Assembly (NCBI RefSeq): GCF_024169655.1
Contig: NZ_JALJWV010000001.1
Coordinates: 5,190,001-5,254,000 of the forward strand
Direction of reading: 5' to 3'
DNA: 64,000 nt
DNA from: Pseudomonas marginalis
Lineage (GTDB): Bacteria > Pseudomonadota > Gammaproteobacteria > Pseudomonadales > Pseudomonadaceae
Shown here piece by piece: positions 16,541-24,601 of the stretch (position 1 is its first letter; every line of letters starts with the position of its first letter). A program made the position numbers and the translations under genes. The notes under the pieces are model-generated. The model searched no databases. It was given only the letters and a program-made list of their open reading frames with translations, and was not told the DNA's origin.

Positions 16541-17227
16541 TCAGAGAAGTGCCGCCAACAAAGGCGCCGCAAACAGGTTGAGCAGCCCCGTCAACACCAT
16601 CACCAGGCCCGCGACAGAGCCCTCTTCACCGCCCACTTCATGGGCCCGGCTCACGCCTGCGCCGTGCGCGCCCACCCCAAACAATGCCCCGCGCGCCAAG
16701 GGGGTGCGCAGCGGCAGCCACTTGAGCAGCACCCCTCCGAGCAAGGCGCCGAACACGCCGGTGAACATCACGAACACGGCCGTCAGTTCCGGCACACCGC
16801 CCAGGTCGGAAGACATCGGCATGGCAAACGGTGTGGTGATTGAACGCGGCACCAGGGACATCGTCACCGCACTGTCCAGCGCCAGCGCCTTGGCCAAACC
16901 GAACGAGGTGCCGATGGACGCCGCGCTGCCGGCCACCATGCCCAGCAACAAGGCCGACCAATACCGCGCCAGCAAACGTCGCTGTTGCCAGATCGGCACC
17001 GCAAACGCCACGGTCACCGGGCCCAGCACCAGCATCAACCAATGGGTGTCGCGGGCGTATTCGGCATAGGCGGTGTGCATCGGCACGGCCACCGCGAGCA
17101 GCAGCGCGGGCACCAGGATCAGCGGCGACAACAGGTAGCGCCCGGTCCGACGGTAGATCCAGCGGCTGAAGATATAGGCGCCCAGGGTCAGGGCCAGCCA
17201 GAACACCGGCATCAGCTCAAGCTTCAT
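16541..17227 (-). CDS. lrgB: LrgB family membrane protein
   Basis: This is a 228-residue protein with about six or seven hydrophobic helices and the LrgB family signature region PRSITTPFAMPMSSDLGG. LrgB/CidB proteins work with small LrgA/CidA holin-like partners to control murein hydrolase activity, or act in pyruvate/glycolate movement in some bacteria. Its start overlaps the end of the upstream cidA-like gene by 11 bases, so the two are translated together. A divergent LysR gene next to the pair is the probable regulator. Confidence 0.88.
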   Translation of the reverse strand: MKLELMPVFWLALTLGAYIFSRWIYRRTGRYLLSPLILVPALLLAVAVPMHTAYAEYARDTHWLMLVLGPVTVAFAVPIWQQRRLLARYWSALLLGMVAGSAASIGTSFGLAKALALDSAVTMSLVPRSITTPFAMPMSSDLGGVPELTAVFVMFTGVFGALLGGVLLKWLPLRTPLARGALFGVGAHGAGVSRAHEVGGEEGSVAGLVMVLTGLLNLFAAPLLAALL

Positions 17228-17603
17228 GGCGCACCTTCCAGCGACACACTATTTCCACGGTGAAGGCCGTCACCAGCATGACCGCCAGGGTGCTGAAGCC
17301 GATCACCAGCAGAATGCGCCAACCGTCATTGCGCACCAGGCTGCCGTAGTCCAACAGGCTCATCAAGGCCGGAATAAAGAACAACAACATTTCCGCCATC
17401 AACACGCCCGCCCCCAGTTGCAGGGCCGCCGGCTTGACCAGGCCGGTGGCGAAGGTCGCCAGCAACAGGCCCAGGCCCATCACGCCACCGGGGATGGGCC
17501 AGGCCAACCAGGCCACCAGTTGAGTACCGAGCTGGTAGATGGCCAGCAGTACGACCAATTCAGTCAGCAGACGACCGACGTGTTTGAAGCTGAAACGTTT
17601 CAT
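17217..17603 (-). CDS. cidA: CidA/LrgA family holin-like protein
   Basis: This small 128-residue membrane protein has four hydrophobic helices, the usual CidA/LrgA form. It includes WPIPGGVMGLGLLL, matching the conserved P-I-P-G-x-V-x-G segment. The start at 17603 is preceded by ACGAGGA. It forms an operon with lrgB downstream, and the genes overlap. The divergent LysR gene 98 bases away resembles the CidR arrangement, which suggests induction by weak acids or overflow metabolism, though that is inferred from other bacteria. Confidence 0.87.
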   Translation of the reverse strand: MKRFSFKHVGRLLTELVVLLAIYQLGTQLVAWLAWPIPGGVMGLGLLLATFATGLVKPAALQLGAGVLMAEMLLFFIPALMSLLDYGSLVRNDGWRILLVIGFSTLAVMLVTAFTVEIVCRWKVRHEA

Positions 17604-17701
17604 GGGCTTTGGGTCCTCGTAGGCCTCCATTTTAGAGAGCCCCCTTCCATCCCCACAGCGAATTGTTAGACTGCCAACTATTCCAAACTGGAATCGTGCC
17701 C

Positions 17702-18598
17702 ATGGAATTCAAACAGCTGCGCAGTTTTGTCGAAGTCATCCACCGCGGCGGTTTTACCCAGGCCGGGAAAACCCTGCATATCAGCCAGTCCGCCGTGAGC
17801 AAACAGGTCGCACAGCTGGAACACAGCCTGGGCACACCGTTGCTCGATCGCATCGGCTCGCAGATCCGCCTGACCGCCGCCGGCCAGGTCGTCCTACAAC
17901 GCGCCGAAGCCATGCTGCGCCTGCAGCACGAGTTGCTCAGTGAGCTGGATGATATGCAGCACCTGACCCGTGGCGAGTTGCGCCTGGGCTTGCCGCAGTT
18001 GGGCGGCGATACGCTGTTTGCCGAGCTGTTCGCCGAGTACCGCCGGCGCTACCCGAACGTCACCATCCAGTTGTTGGAGGGTGGCAGTCGCAGTATCGAG
18101 CAGGCGATTTTGAGCGGCGAGCTGGAAGTCGGTGGCAGCTTGAAGCCCAGCGACCCGGCATTCGCCTGGCAAGCCTTCTGCGATGAACCGCTGGATGCCT
18201 TGCTGCCGATGAGCCATCCCTTGGCGCAGAACGCCCAGGTGCGCCTGGAGGAGTTGGCGAACACACCGTTCCTGATGTATCAGCGCAGCTTTGTCTTGAA
18301 CGACCGCTTGCTGCAGGCGTGTCAGCGGGTGGGCTTTACGCCGAAGGAAGGAGGCCGCAGCGGCCAGGCGGATTTTCTCGCGGCCCTGGTCGCGGCCGGT
18401 CAAGGCGTGGTGCTGTTGCCCAGCGTGGTCGCCCGTGGGCTGGTGCGGCCCGGGGTGGTACGCCTCACGCTGAAGGCGCCCGACTACCTGCGCTGGGACA
18501 TTGCGTTCATCTGGCGTGAGGGCGCCTATCTGTCGAAAGCCGCCCAGGCCTGGCTGGCGTTGCTGCGGGAGTTCCCGGTCAGCCGCGCAGTGCAGTGA
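17702..18598 (+). CDS. LysR family regulator next to cidA-lrgB
   Basis: The 298-residue protein has an N-terminal winged helix-turn-helix (MEFKQLRSFVEVIHRGGFTQ and ISQSAVSKQVAQLE) and a periplasmic-binding-like effector domain from about residue 90. The start at 17702 is the standard family opening; earlier start codons would add a non-homologous tail. It lies divergent from cidA-lrgB, the layout of CidR. Its last 20 bases overlap the end of the convergent flavodoxin gene. Confidence 0.9.
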   Translation: MEFKQLRSFVEVIHRGGFTQAGKTLHISQSAVSKQVAQLEHSLGTPLLDRIGSQIRLTAAGQVVLQRAEAMLRLQHELLSELDDMQHLTRGELRLGLPQLGGDTLFAELFAEYRRRYPNVTIQLLEGGSRSIEQAILSGELEVGGSLKPSDPAFAWQAFCDEPLDALLPMSHPLAQNAQVRLEELANTPFLMYQRSFVLNDRLLQACQRVGFTPKEGGRSGQADFLAALVAAGQGVVLLPSVVARGLVRPGVVRLTLKAPDYLRWDIAFIWREGAYLSKAAQAWLALLREFPVSRAVQ

Positions 18599-19034
18599 CC
18601 AGCTCGGCCAACCAGGGTTCGGCGTCGGTTTCCGGGTTGACGCTTTCGCTGGCGTCCAGGCGCAGCATCGGCCGCACTTCGCGCACGCCCAACTCGCTGA
18701 ACAGCTCGCGCATGTGCTCACCGCCGGCGCAGAAGGTATCGCCGTAGCTGGCGTCGCCCAGGCCGATGACCGCGCCCGGCAAACCGCGCCAGGCCGCGGG
18801 CAACTGGTCGCGAATGTTCGAATACAGCGGTTGCAGGTTGTCCGGTAGTTCTCCCATGCCGGTGGTGGAGGTCACCGCCAGCAAAGCCTGCGGGGCGAAG
18901 GCCAGCACGTCCGCCAGGCTCGCGCGCGGGTTGTGCCAGGCCTCGAAGCCGGCCGCGTTAAGGATGTCGGCAGCGTGGCGGGCGACTTCTTCAGCCGTGC
19001 CGTACACCGAGCCGGAAAGGATGGCGACTTTCAT
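18579..19034 (-). CDS. Flavodoxin (MioC-like)
   Basis: The 151-residue protein is an FMN-binding flavodoxin. It has the phosphate loop SGSVYGTAEE at the N-terminus, a TSTTGMGELPDN loop and GLGDASYGDTFC, all placed as in MioC and the flavodoxin domain of sulfite reductase. It probably passes single electrons in the cytoplasm. The ATG at 19034 is preferred over a TTG one codon upstream. The 3' end overlaps the convergent LysR gene. Confidence 0.9.
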   Translation of the reverse strand: MKVAILSGSVYGTAEEVARHAADILNAAGFEAWHNPRASLADVLAFAPQALLAVTSTTGMGELPDNLQPLYSNIRDQLPAAWRGLPGAVIGLGDASYGDTFCAGGEHMRELFSELGVREVRPMLRLDASESVNPETDAEPWLAELVTALRG

Positions 19035-19162
19035 CAATCTGATCCTGTCATTGAGCGAAAGCCTGGGATATTACCAGTTGGGGCAAATATTTCGGCACAC
19101 ACCGTGCAACATTCAAGACTTGCCATAAACTGCCAGTTAAAGAACACGCCAGGGACCGCGCA

Positions 19163-19630
19163 ATGATTAACGCCAAGCTGCTGCAAATGGTCGTCAACGC
19201 TTCCAACGACGGCATCGTTGTCGCCGAACGGGAAGGCAAGGACAAACCGCTGATCTACGTCAACCCGGCGTTCGAGCGACTGACCGGCTACACCCTGGAC
19301 GACGTCCTGTACCAAGACTGCCGCTTTCTGCAGTCCGGCGACCGTGATCAACCGGCGCTGATGGCCATTCGTGAAGCACTGGACAACGGCGGTACCTGCC
19401 GGGAAATCCTGCGCAACTATCGCAAGGACGGCAGTCATTTCTGGAACGAACTGTCGCTTTCAACGGTGTACAACCATGCCGACAAGCAGACCTATTTCGT
19501 CGGCGTGCAAAAGGACGTGACCTTGCAGGTCAAGGCCCAGCAGCGCGTCGCGCAATTGGAGGCGGAGTTGGCGCAGGTCAAAGCCGAGCTGGCAGCGGTC
19601 AAGGCGACGAGCGGATCTAACAAAACTTAG
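19163..19630 (+). CDS. Short LOV-domain blue-light photoreceptor
   Basis: This 155-residue protein consists of a single PAS/LOV core with short caps and no output domain. The photoactive cysteine is Cys53 in YQDCRFLQ, the flavin-adduct motif, and other FMN-contact segments are present (NYRKDGSHFWNEL, FVGVQKDVT). Its length, N-cap (MINAKLLQ) and C-terminal coiled coil (AQLEAELAQVKAELAAVK) closely follow the short LOV proteins of P. putida such as PpSB1-LOV. Those bind FMN, form a cysteinyl adduct in blue light and dimerise. In P. putida a short LOV protein acts with a class II LitR regulator, and a LitR-like gene is two genes away here. Confidence 0.93.
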   Translation: MINAKLLQMVVNASNDGIVVAEREGKDKPLIYVNPAFERLTGYTLDDVLYQDCRFLQSGDRDQPALMAIREALDNGGTCREILRNYRKDGSHFWNELSLSTVYNHADKQTYFVGVQKDVTLQVKAQQRVAQLEAELAQVKAELAAVKATSGSNKT

Positions 19631-19690
19631 AAAGTGCGGCCATTAGAGCGGATAATAGCGTTTTAACACCCTCCCGATTGAGCAAGATCA

Positions 19691-20296
19691 ATGCAACGCG
19701 ACGCGCTTCTGACTCAGGATGAGTTGGATTTCATTCGTAACATGCAGCACAACCCCCAGCTCAACCTGCGGGATACCTCGTCAAGCCTGACCGTCAACGG
19801 CGGTTCCCAGCTTCGCGACTTGCTCACGCGGCTGGCTGCCCACGATCACGTCACCCTCCAGGCGCACTTCGATAACCAGCAACTCACCTTCCCGCTGCAC
19901 TTGGAGGAAGACGAGTTTCATGCCGTGCATTTACGCCTGGGCGTACCGAGCATTTTTGAAGACGGGCCGATGATTCGTCCGTGGCGCCTGGCACTTGAAG
20001 CGCCGGTGGCGCTGGAAAATGTCAGGGGCAACCCCAGTGCGCTGTGGGTGCATGAGGTGTCGTTCAAGGGCGTGCTGGTGGAAATTCGTGGCCGGATCAA
20101 GGCGCCGAAAACCTTTGCCCTGTGGTTCAGCCCTTCCGGTTATGAACGCATCGCGATACGCGGCACGCTGGAGCGGGAAACCGCGCGGGGCTTGTTTGCC
20201 TACCGCCTGAGCCAAGGCGATGCGGATGAAACCGAGCGCCTGCGTCAATTCATCCTGCACCAGCACCGCTTGATGCATCCACAGATGCACGCCTGA
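19691..20296 (+). CDS. Unknown protein, possibly PilZ-like
   Basis: The 201-residue protein follows the LOV gene by 60 bases on the same strand and could be co-transcribed with it. It has no signal peptide or membrane helix. The middle shows a YcgR-N-like beta pattern, and VHEVSFKGVLVEI resembles the second half of the PilZ signature (S-x-x-G). However, the RxxxR half that binds cyclic-di-GMP is not seen, so the assignment is weak. The stop codon lies two bases from the stop of the convergent MerR gene. I do not assign a function. Confidence 0.7.
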   Translation: MQRDALLTQDELDFIRNMQHNPQLNLRDTSSSLTVNGGSQLRDLLTRLAAHDHVTLQAHFDNQQLTFPLHLEEDEFHAVHLRLGVPSIFEDGPMIRPWRLALEAPVALENVRGNPSALWVHEVSFKGVLVEIRGRIKAPKTFALWFSPSGYERIAIRGTLERETARGLFAYRLSQGDADETERLRQFILHQHRLMHPQMHA

Positions 20297-20298
20297 CT

Positions 20299-21243
20299 TC
20301 AGGTATCCAGGTTACCGCGGAGAAATTGCTGCAAGCGGCATTGCATCAAGCGGCCTTCATTGCCCAGGCAACCGACGGTGGAGCCTGCCAGGTATTCCTC
20401 GGCCAGGTCCGACGCCGCACCGGCAAGAAACAACGGGCAATCCAGGGTCAACGCCAGGCGATTCAAGCGGCTCGCCAGCGCCTGATTGTGTGAGTGATTG
20501 GAGAAGAGCACCAGCGCCTCGGGTTGCATCTTTTCACACACCAGCGTCAATTCATCGAAAGGCTGGCCCATCCCCAGCACCTTCACGGCCAGATCGTCGC
20601 GACCGATCAACAGCCCCGCCACCAGCAACTCCAATTTACGGCACTCGCCGGGAATGGCCGCGAGCAACACCCGTGGCGCCGCCGACGCACACGCCAGGTG
20701 CAAACGCAGCAATGCCCGCACCCGCAGGAAGTTATCGAAGAACAGCCATTCACTGGCTTGGCCGAAGCGGCCCTGATGACGCAACAGGTCGTTCCAAAGA
20801 GGCATCAGGATGTCCTGGAACGCCACGTTGAGCGGGTAGGTGGCGATCACCTGATTGTACAGCTGCTCGAGTTGACGATCATCGAACGCACTCACGGCCA
20901 GCATCAAACGCGCCTGCCATTGCGACCATTCACCTTCCTCGGCACGCACGGCAGCGGCCTGCTGATCGTCACGCGCGAGGATCTTGCCCACTTTGCTCAC
21001 GGCCACGCCACGCTCGATCCAATCGACAATGCGATGAACCGTTTGAATATCGGCTTTGGAGTACAGGCGATGCCCACTTTCGGTGCGCGTGGGTTGAATC
21101 AGGCCGTAACGCCGCTCCCAGGCACGCAGGGTGACCGGGTTGATGCCCGTCAATCTCGAAACGTCACGAATCGGAAACAACTCATCGGAATCGGCAGGGC
21201 TGGTGGCGGAGGATTCGCGAATAGGTGCAGTGATTTCGGGCAT
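20299..21243 (-). CDS. MerR family regulator, class II LitR-like
   Basis: The 314-residue protein has an N-terminal MerR DNA-binding domain (FPIRDVSRLTGINPVTLRAW, then RRYGLIQPTRTESGHRLY) joined to a cobalamin-binding-like fold (about 90-310), as in CarH, LitR and MlrA. The region that should carry the B12-ligand motif D/E-x-H-x-x-G instead reads AAIPGECRKLEL and lacks the histidine. The later S-x-T and GG elements are also not obvious. This is the definition of class II LitR, reported in P. putida as a light-response regulator that needs a short LOV partner. It faces the LOV-side gene and is divergent from the monooxygenase-like gene and folMEX. The operator region lies at about 21279-21318. 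Confidence 0.85.
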   Translation of the reverse strand: MPEITAPIRESSATSPADSDELFPIRDVSRLTGINPVTLRAWERRYGLIQPTRTESGHRLYSKADIQTVHRIVDWIERGVAVSKVGKILARDDQQAAAVRAEEGEWSQWQARLMLAVSAFDDRQLEQLYNQVIATYPLNVAFQDILMPLWNDLLRHQGRFGQASEWLFFDNFLRVRALLRLHLACASAAPRVLLAAIPGECRKLELLVAGLLIGRDDLAVKVLGMGQPFDELTLVCEKMQPEALVLFSNHSHNQALASRLNRLALTLDCPLFLAGAASDLAEEYLAGSTVGCLGNEGRLMQCRLQQFLRGNLDT

Positions 21244-21278
21244 CAGAGGTCATGAACGTCCGTTTAAAAGTGAGTCCC

Positions 21279-21308
21279 ATTTAACGCTTTTACCGAGATG
21301 TATATCAA
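21279..21308 (-). promoter_or_regulatory. Predicted promoter of the LitR-like gene
   Basis: On the minus strand, -35 TTGATA (21303-21308) and -10 TTAAAT (21279-21284) are 18 bases apart and stand about 36 bases upstream of the start codon. Confidence 0.5.
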
Positions 21309-21318
21309 GGTGTGTACC
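21299..21318. promoter_or_regulatory. Candidate LitR/MerR operator
   Basis: The string TGTATATCAAGGTGTGTACC contains two TGTRTA half-sites in direct orientation. TGTA-rich half-sites are typical of MlrA/LitR/CarH operators. It overlaps the -35 box of the LitR-like gene, which fits autoregulation and light control of the divergent operon. Confidence 0.5.
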
Positions 21319-21459
21319 TATCGGACCGATGCCGCTGGTGTATTTCTGCAAAACAGGAATAATCCTTGCTTACCGAAAAAGCGTCGCTGCAACACCCCCG
21401 CAGCGTCGTCTGTGTGCCACCTACCCGGTTCAGCGCACCCGTCTATTTGGAGATACACA

Positions 21460-22020
21460 ATGTCTACCTCACCCGTCACCCTGATGGTTGCGCGCCGCGT
21501 GGCCAAGGGCCGCTACGAAGAGTTGATGGCCTGGCTACGCGAAGGCGAGCGACTGGCCACTGACTTCCCCGGCTACCTGGGCTCCGGCGTCCTCGCACCG
21601 CCGCCCCTAGATGATGAATTTCAGATTATTTTCCGTTTCGCCGACGAAAAAACCCTGCATGCCTGGGAATTTTCCGCGTCACGCAGCGCGTGGCTGAGCC
21701 GTGGCAGCGAGCTGTTTGCCGACCCGTCCGAGCATCGCGTGCGCGGCATCGATGGCTGGTTCGGTGCCGCAGGTTCACGGCCGCCGCGCTGGAAACAGGC
21801 GGTGGCGATCTGGTTGGCGTTTTTCCCGGTGTCGTTGCTGTTCAACTTCGGCCTGGGGCCACTGCTCAGCGGGCTGGACCTGTTCAGCCGCGTGCTGGTC
21901 AGCACCCTGGCGCTCACACCGCTGATGGTCTACTTGTTCATTCCACTCTCGACCCACCTGCTGGCCAACTGGTTGCACCCTTCGCCGCCACGGGCCAAGG
22001 CCAGCGAAGCCGCGGCGTGA
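21460..22020 (+). CDS. Antibiotic biosynthesis monooxygenase-like membrane protein
   Basis: The 186-residue protein has an N-terminal ABM ferredoxin-like domain (about 1-100, with VAKGRYEELMAWL and FPGYLGSGVL). Two C-terminal membrane helices follow (about 112-135 and 140-165). A GGAG site precedes the start at 21460. It is the first gene downstream of the divergent LitR operator and is followed 56 bases later by folM. Membrane-anchored ABM proteins of this form are common but their reaction is unknown. Position suggests light-regulated expression with the pterin genes (inference). Confidence 0.8.
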   Translation: MSTSPVTLMVARRVAKGRYEELMAWLREGERLATDFPGYLGSGVLAPPPLDDEFQIIFRFADEKTLHAWEFSASRSAWLSRGSELFADPSEHRVRGIDGWFGAAGSRPPRWKQAVAIWLAFFPVSLLFNFGLGPLLSGLDLFSRVLVSTLALTPLMVYLFIPLSTHLLANWLHPSPPRAKASEAAA

Positions 22021-22076
22021 GTACAGGGCGGCTCGTCACTGGTATGCTTTGAGCCTGCCAGCGACTTGAGCCTCCC

Positions 22077-22787
22077 ATGACTGCAACGAACGCCCCGATC
22101 CTGATCACCGGCGCCGGCCAGCGCGTCGGCCTGCATTGTGCCGAACGCCTGCTGGACGAGGGCCACTCGGTGATTTTCAGCTATCGCAGCGAACGCCCCG
22201 GCGTGCAGGCCCTGCGCGAGCGTGGCGCGATCGGCGTGTTTGCCGACTTCTCCAGCGAAGCCGGGATTCTCGCGTTTATCACCGAGCTGCAGCGCCACAC
22301 CCAACGCCTGCGCGCGATCATCCATAACGCCTCGGCCTGGATCGCCGAAACCCCGGGTGACGAAAGCCGTGCCTTTACCGACATGTTCAGCGTACACATG
22401 CTTGCGCCGTACCTGATCAACCTGCATTGTTCACCCTTGCTGCACCGCTCTTCACCCGCCGACATCGTGCATATCAGCGATGATGTGGTGCGCAAGGGCA
22501 GCCGCCAGCACATCGCCTACTGCGCCACCAAGGCCGGGCTCGACAGCCTCACGCTGTCGTTTGCCGCGCAGTTTGCGCCGCTGATCAAAGTCAACGGCAT
22601 CGCCCCGGCGATGGTGATGTTCAACGAAGGCGACGACGCGGCCTACCGTACCCAGGTGCTGGCGAAGTCGGCACTGGGCATCGAGCCCGGGCCCGAAGTG
22701 ATCTACCAGAGTCTGCGTTACCTGCTGGACAACCCCTACGTCACCGGTACCACCCTGACCGTCAACGGTGGGCGGCATATCAAGTAA
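22077..22787 (+). CDS. folM: Dihydromonapterin reductase
   Basis: FolM is an NADPH-dependent short-chain dehydrogenase that reduces dihydromonapterin (and dihydrofolate) to the tetrahydro form. The 236 residues show the N-terminal cofactor motif TGAGQRVGLHCAERLL, with the arginine typical of pteridine reductases. The catalytic segment IAYCATKAGLDSL follows and the VNGIAPAMV stretch is conserved. It is followed by folE and folX in the order known from P. aeruginosa, forming a complete tetrahydromonapterin pathway. In pseudomonads that cofactor serves phenylalanine hydroxylase. Confidence 0.92.
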   Translation: MTATNAPILITGAGQRVGLHCAERLLDEGHSVIFSYRSERPGVQALRERGAIGVFADFSSEAGILAFITELQRHTQRLRAIIHNASAWIAETPGDESRAFTDMFSVHMLAPYLINLHCSPLLHRSSPADIVHISDDVVRKGSRQHIAYCATKAGLDSLTLSFAAQFAPLIKVNGIAPAMVMFNEGDDAAYRTQVLAKSALGIEPGPEVIYQSLRYLLDNPYVTGTTLTVNGGRHIK

Positions 22788-22807
22788 GCCGTTTGTGAGG
22801 ATGTTGT

Positions 22808-23368
22808 ATGACCTTATCCCTGCCCCACCACTATCGCGAGATCCTTAAAGGCCTGGGTGAAGACCCGGAACGCGAAGGCCTGCTCGACACCCCCAAGCGT
22901 GCCGCCAAAGCCATGCAATACCTGTGTCATGGCTACGCGCAAAACCTCGAAGAAATCGTCAACGGTGCGCTGTTCGCCTCCGACAATGACGAGATGGTGA
23001 TCCTCAAGGACATCGAGCTGTACTCGCTGTGCGAACACCACCTGCTGCCCTTTATCGGCAAGGCCCATGTGGCCTATATTCCGACCGGCAAAGTGCTGGG
23101 CCTGTCGAAGCTGGCGCGCATCGTCGACATGTTTGCGCGGCGCCTGCAGATCCAGGAAAACCTCACGCGGCAAATCGCCGACGCCATCCAGGACGTGACC
23201 CAGGCTTCCGGTGTGGCGGTGGTGATCGAAGCCAAGCACATGTGCATGATGATGCGCGGCGTGGAAAAACAGAATTCAACCATGAACACCTCGGTGATGC
23301 TCGGCGCGTTCCGCGAGTCGAACACCACGCGCATGGAGTTCCTGCAACTGATTGGACGGAGCAAGTAG
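22808..23368 (+). CDS. folE: GTP cyclohydrolase I (type IA)
   Basis: This enzyme turns GTP into 7,8-dihydroneopterin triphosphate, the first step of folate and monapterin synthesis. The 186-residue protein has the zinc and active-site signatures LYSLCEHHLLPF and the later cysteine in AKHMCMMMRGV, plus GLSKLARIVDMFARR. AGGA lies before the start. It lies 20 bases after folM and two bases before folX, so the three are one operon. Pseudomonads usually have a second folE elsewhere; this copy is probably the pterin-dedicated one. Confidence 0.95.
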   Translation: MTLSLPHHYREILKGLGEDPEREGLLDTPKRAAKAMQYLCHGYAQNLEEIVNGALFASDNDEMVILKDIELYSLCEHHLLPFIGKAHVAYIPTGKVLGLSKLARIVDMFARRLQIQENLTRQIADAIQDVTQASGVAVVIEAKHMCMMMRGVEKQNSTMNTSVMLGAFRESNTTRMEFLQLIGRSK

Positions 23369-23370
23369 CA

Positions 23371-23742
23371 ATGCCACAACTTCAACCAGGCATGGCGCGC
23401 ATCCGGGTCAAGGACCTGTGCCTGCGCACCTATATCGGTATCAACGAGGATGAAATCCTCAACAAGCAGGATGTGCTGATCAACCTGACCATCCTGTATG
23501 CCGCCCAGGACGCCGTGCGCGACAACGATATCGACCACGCCTTGAATTACCGCACCATCACCAAGGCGATCATCGCCCACGTCGAAGGCAACCGCTTCGC
23601 CCTGCTGGAGCGCCTGACCCAGGAACTGCTGGACCTGGTGATGAGCAACGAGTCAGTGCTGTACGCCGAAGTCGAAGTGGACAAGCCCCACGCGCTGCGC
23701 TTTGCCGAATCGGTTTCGATTACCCTGGCGGCCAGCCGCTAA
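23371..23742 (+). CDS. folX: Dihydroneopterin triphosphate 2'-epimerase
   Basis: FolX epimerises dihydroneopterin triphosphate to the monapterin form. The 123-residue protein has the FolB/FolX fold with IRVKDLCLRTYIGINEDE at the start and the DHALNYRTITK segment used for pterin binding. The start codon stands three bases after the folE stop, with the GGACGGAGCAAG region of folE as ribosome binding site. Together with folE and folM it makes tetrahydromonapterin. Confidence 0.92.
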   Translation: MPQLQPGMARIRVKDLCLRTYIGINEDEILNKQDVLINLTILYAAQDAVRDNDIDHALNYRTITKAIIAHVEGNRFALLERLTQELLDLVMSNESVLYAEVEVDKPHALRFAESVSITLAASR

Positions 23743-23764
23743 CCCCTGGATTTGCGTGAAACCT

Positions 23765-24061
23765 ATGACCGATCAACAACGCCTCGAACTCGAAGCCGCT
23801 GCCTTTCGGCGGCTGGTCGCACACCTGGACAGCCGCAAGGATGTGCAGAATATCGACCTGATGAACCTCGCCGGCTTCTGCCGCAACTGCCTGTCCAAGT
23901 GGTACAAGGCCGAGGCCGACGAGCGCCAGATCGAGCTGAGCCTCGATGACGCCCGTGAAGTGGTGTACGGCATGCCGTATGCCGAGTGGAAAACCCAATA
24001 CCAGCAAGAAGCCAGCGCCGAACAACACGCGGCGTTCGCCAAAGGAAAACCCCATGACTGA
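23765..24061 (+). CDS. DUF1244 family protein
   Basis: This small 98-residue cytoplasmic protein has the conserved DUF1244 core NLAGFCRNCLSKWY and a tail predicted to be helical. The two cysteines of FCRNC are typical of the family. The function is unknown. It lies 22 bases after folX and overlaps the next gene by eight bases, so it belongs to the end of the folMEX transcript. Confidence 0.88.
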   Translation: MTDQQRLELEAAAFRRLVAHLDSRKDVQNIDLMNLAGFCRNCLSKWYKAEADERQIELSLDDAREVVYGMPYAEWKTQYQQEASAEQHAAFAKGKPHD

Positions 24062-24392
24062 CCTGAACACCCTGCGCGCCAGCCTCGACAGCGGCGAACA
24101 TCTCTTCGCCGACACCCTGGCCTTTGTCGCCGCCGGTTACGACTACCAGCCACAAGCCTTCACCAACGGCACCGTGGAAAACGCCGCCGGGCAGAACGAA
24201 GGCTCGTGCAAGACCCTGGGCCTGGCCTTGCTGGAAGGCTTGAGCGACCAGCACGCCTTGTTGGCGTTTGGCGAGCATTACCGTTCGGTGGTCGCCACGC
24301 CTGAGGGCAGTGACCATGGCAATATTCGGGCGCTGATCGAGCACGGTTTGGCAGGTGTGAAGTTTGACCAGCAACCTCTGACTCGCCGCTGA
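24054..24392 (+). CDS. HopJ family protein
   Basis: This 112-residue protein belongs to the family named for the type III effector HopJ. The members found outside plant pathogens are small cytoplasmic proteins of unknown role. Conserved segments visible are YDYQPQAFTNG and NEGSCKTLGLALL. Its ATG lies inside the end of the DUF1244 gene (eight-base overlap), implying coupled translation. No type III secretion genes are near, so an effector role should not be assumed. Confidence 0.88.
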   Translation: MTDLNTLRASLDSGEHLFADTLAFVAAGYDYQPQAFTNGTVENAAGQNEGSCKTLGLALLEGLSDQHALLAFGEHYRSVVATPEGSDHGNIRALIEHGLAGVKFDQQPLTRR

Positions 24393-24414
24393 TCCAACGT
24401 GCAAACCCGATTTA

Positions 24415-24507
24415 GTGTGGGAGCTGGCTTGCCTGCGATGGCGGCGGTAAATCCTGCATAGACGTTGGCTGACACACCGCTATCGCAGGCAAGCCAGCTC
24501 CCACAGT
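24415..24507. repeat. REPIN, GGAGCTGGCTTGC variant
   Basis: The arms read GTGGGAGCTGGCTTGCCTGCG and its inverse, a different REP family from the GGGGG type. The spacer carries complementary GATGGCGG / CCGCTATC ends. Confidence 0.88.
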
Positions 24508-24558
24508 GACTGGATTACCAAATCGAGATAGCGATGGATCATCAAATCCCGCGCATAG

Positions 24559-24582
24559 AAAACCGGCTTTCGCCGGTTTTTT
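24559..24582. terminator. Bidirectional intrinsic terminator
   Basis: The stem AAAACCGGC / GCCGGTTTT with loop TTTC and a T-run lies between the convergent HopJ-family gene and trxB and can serve both. Confidence 0.85.
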
Positions 24583-24601
24583 CATTTCAGCGGGTTCAGC
24601 C

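Noticed and set aside
24054..24392. Type III effector island
   Set aside because: The HopJ-family name is historical. No secretion or chaperone genes surround it and it sits in a pterin operon.
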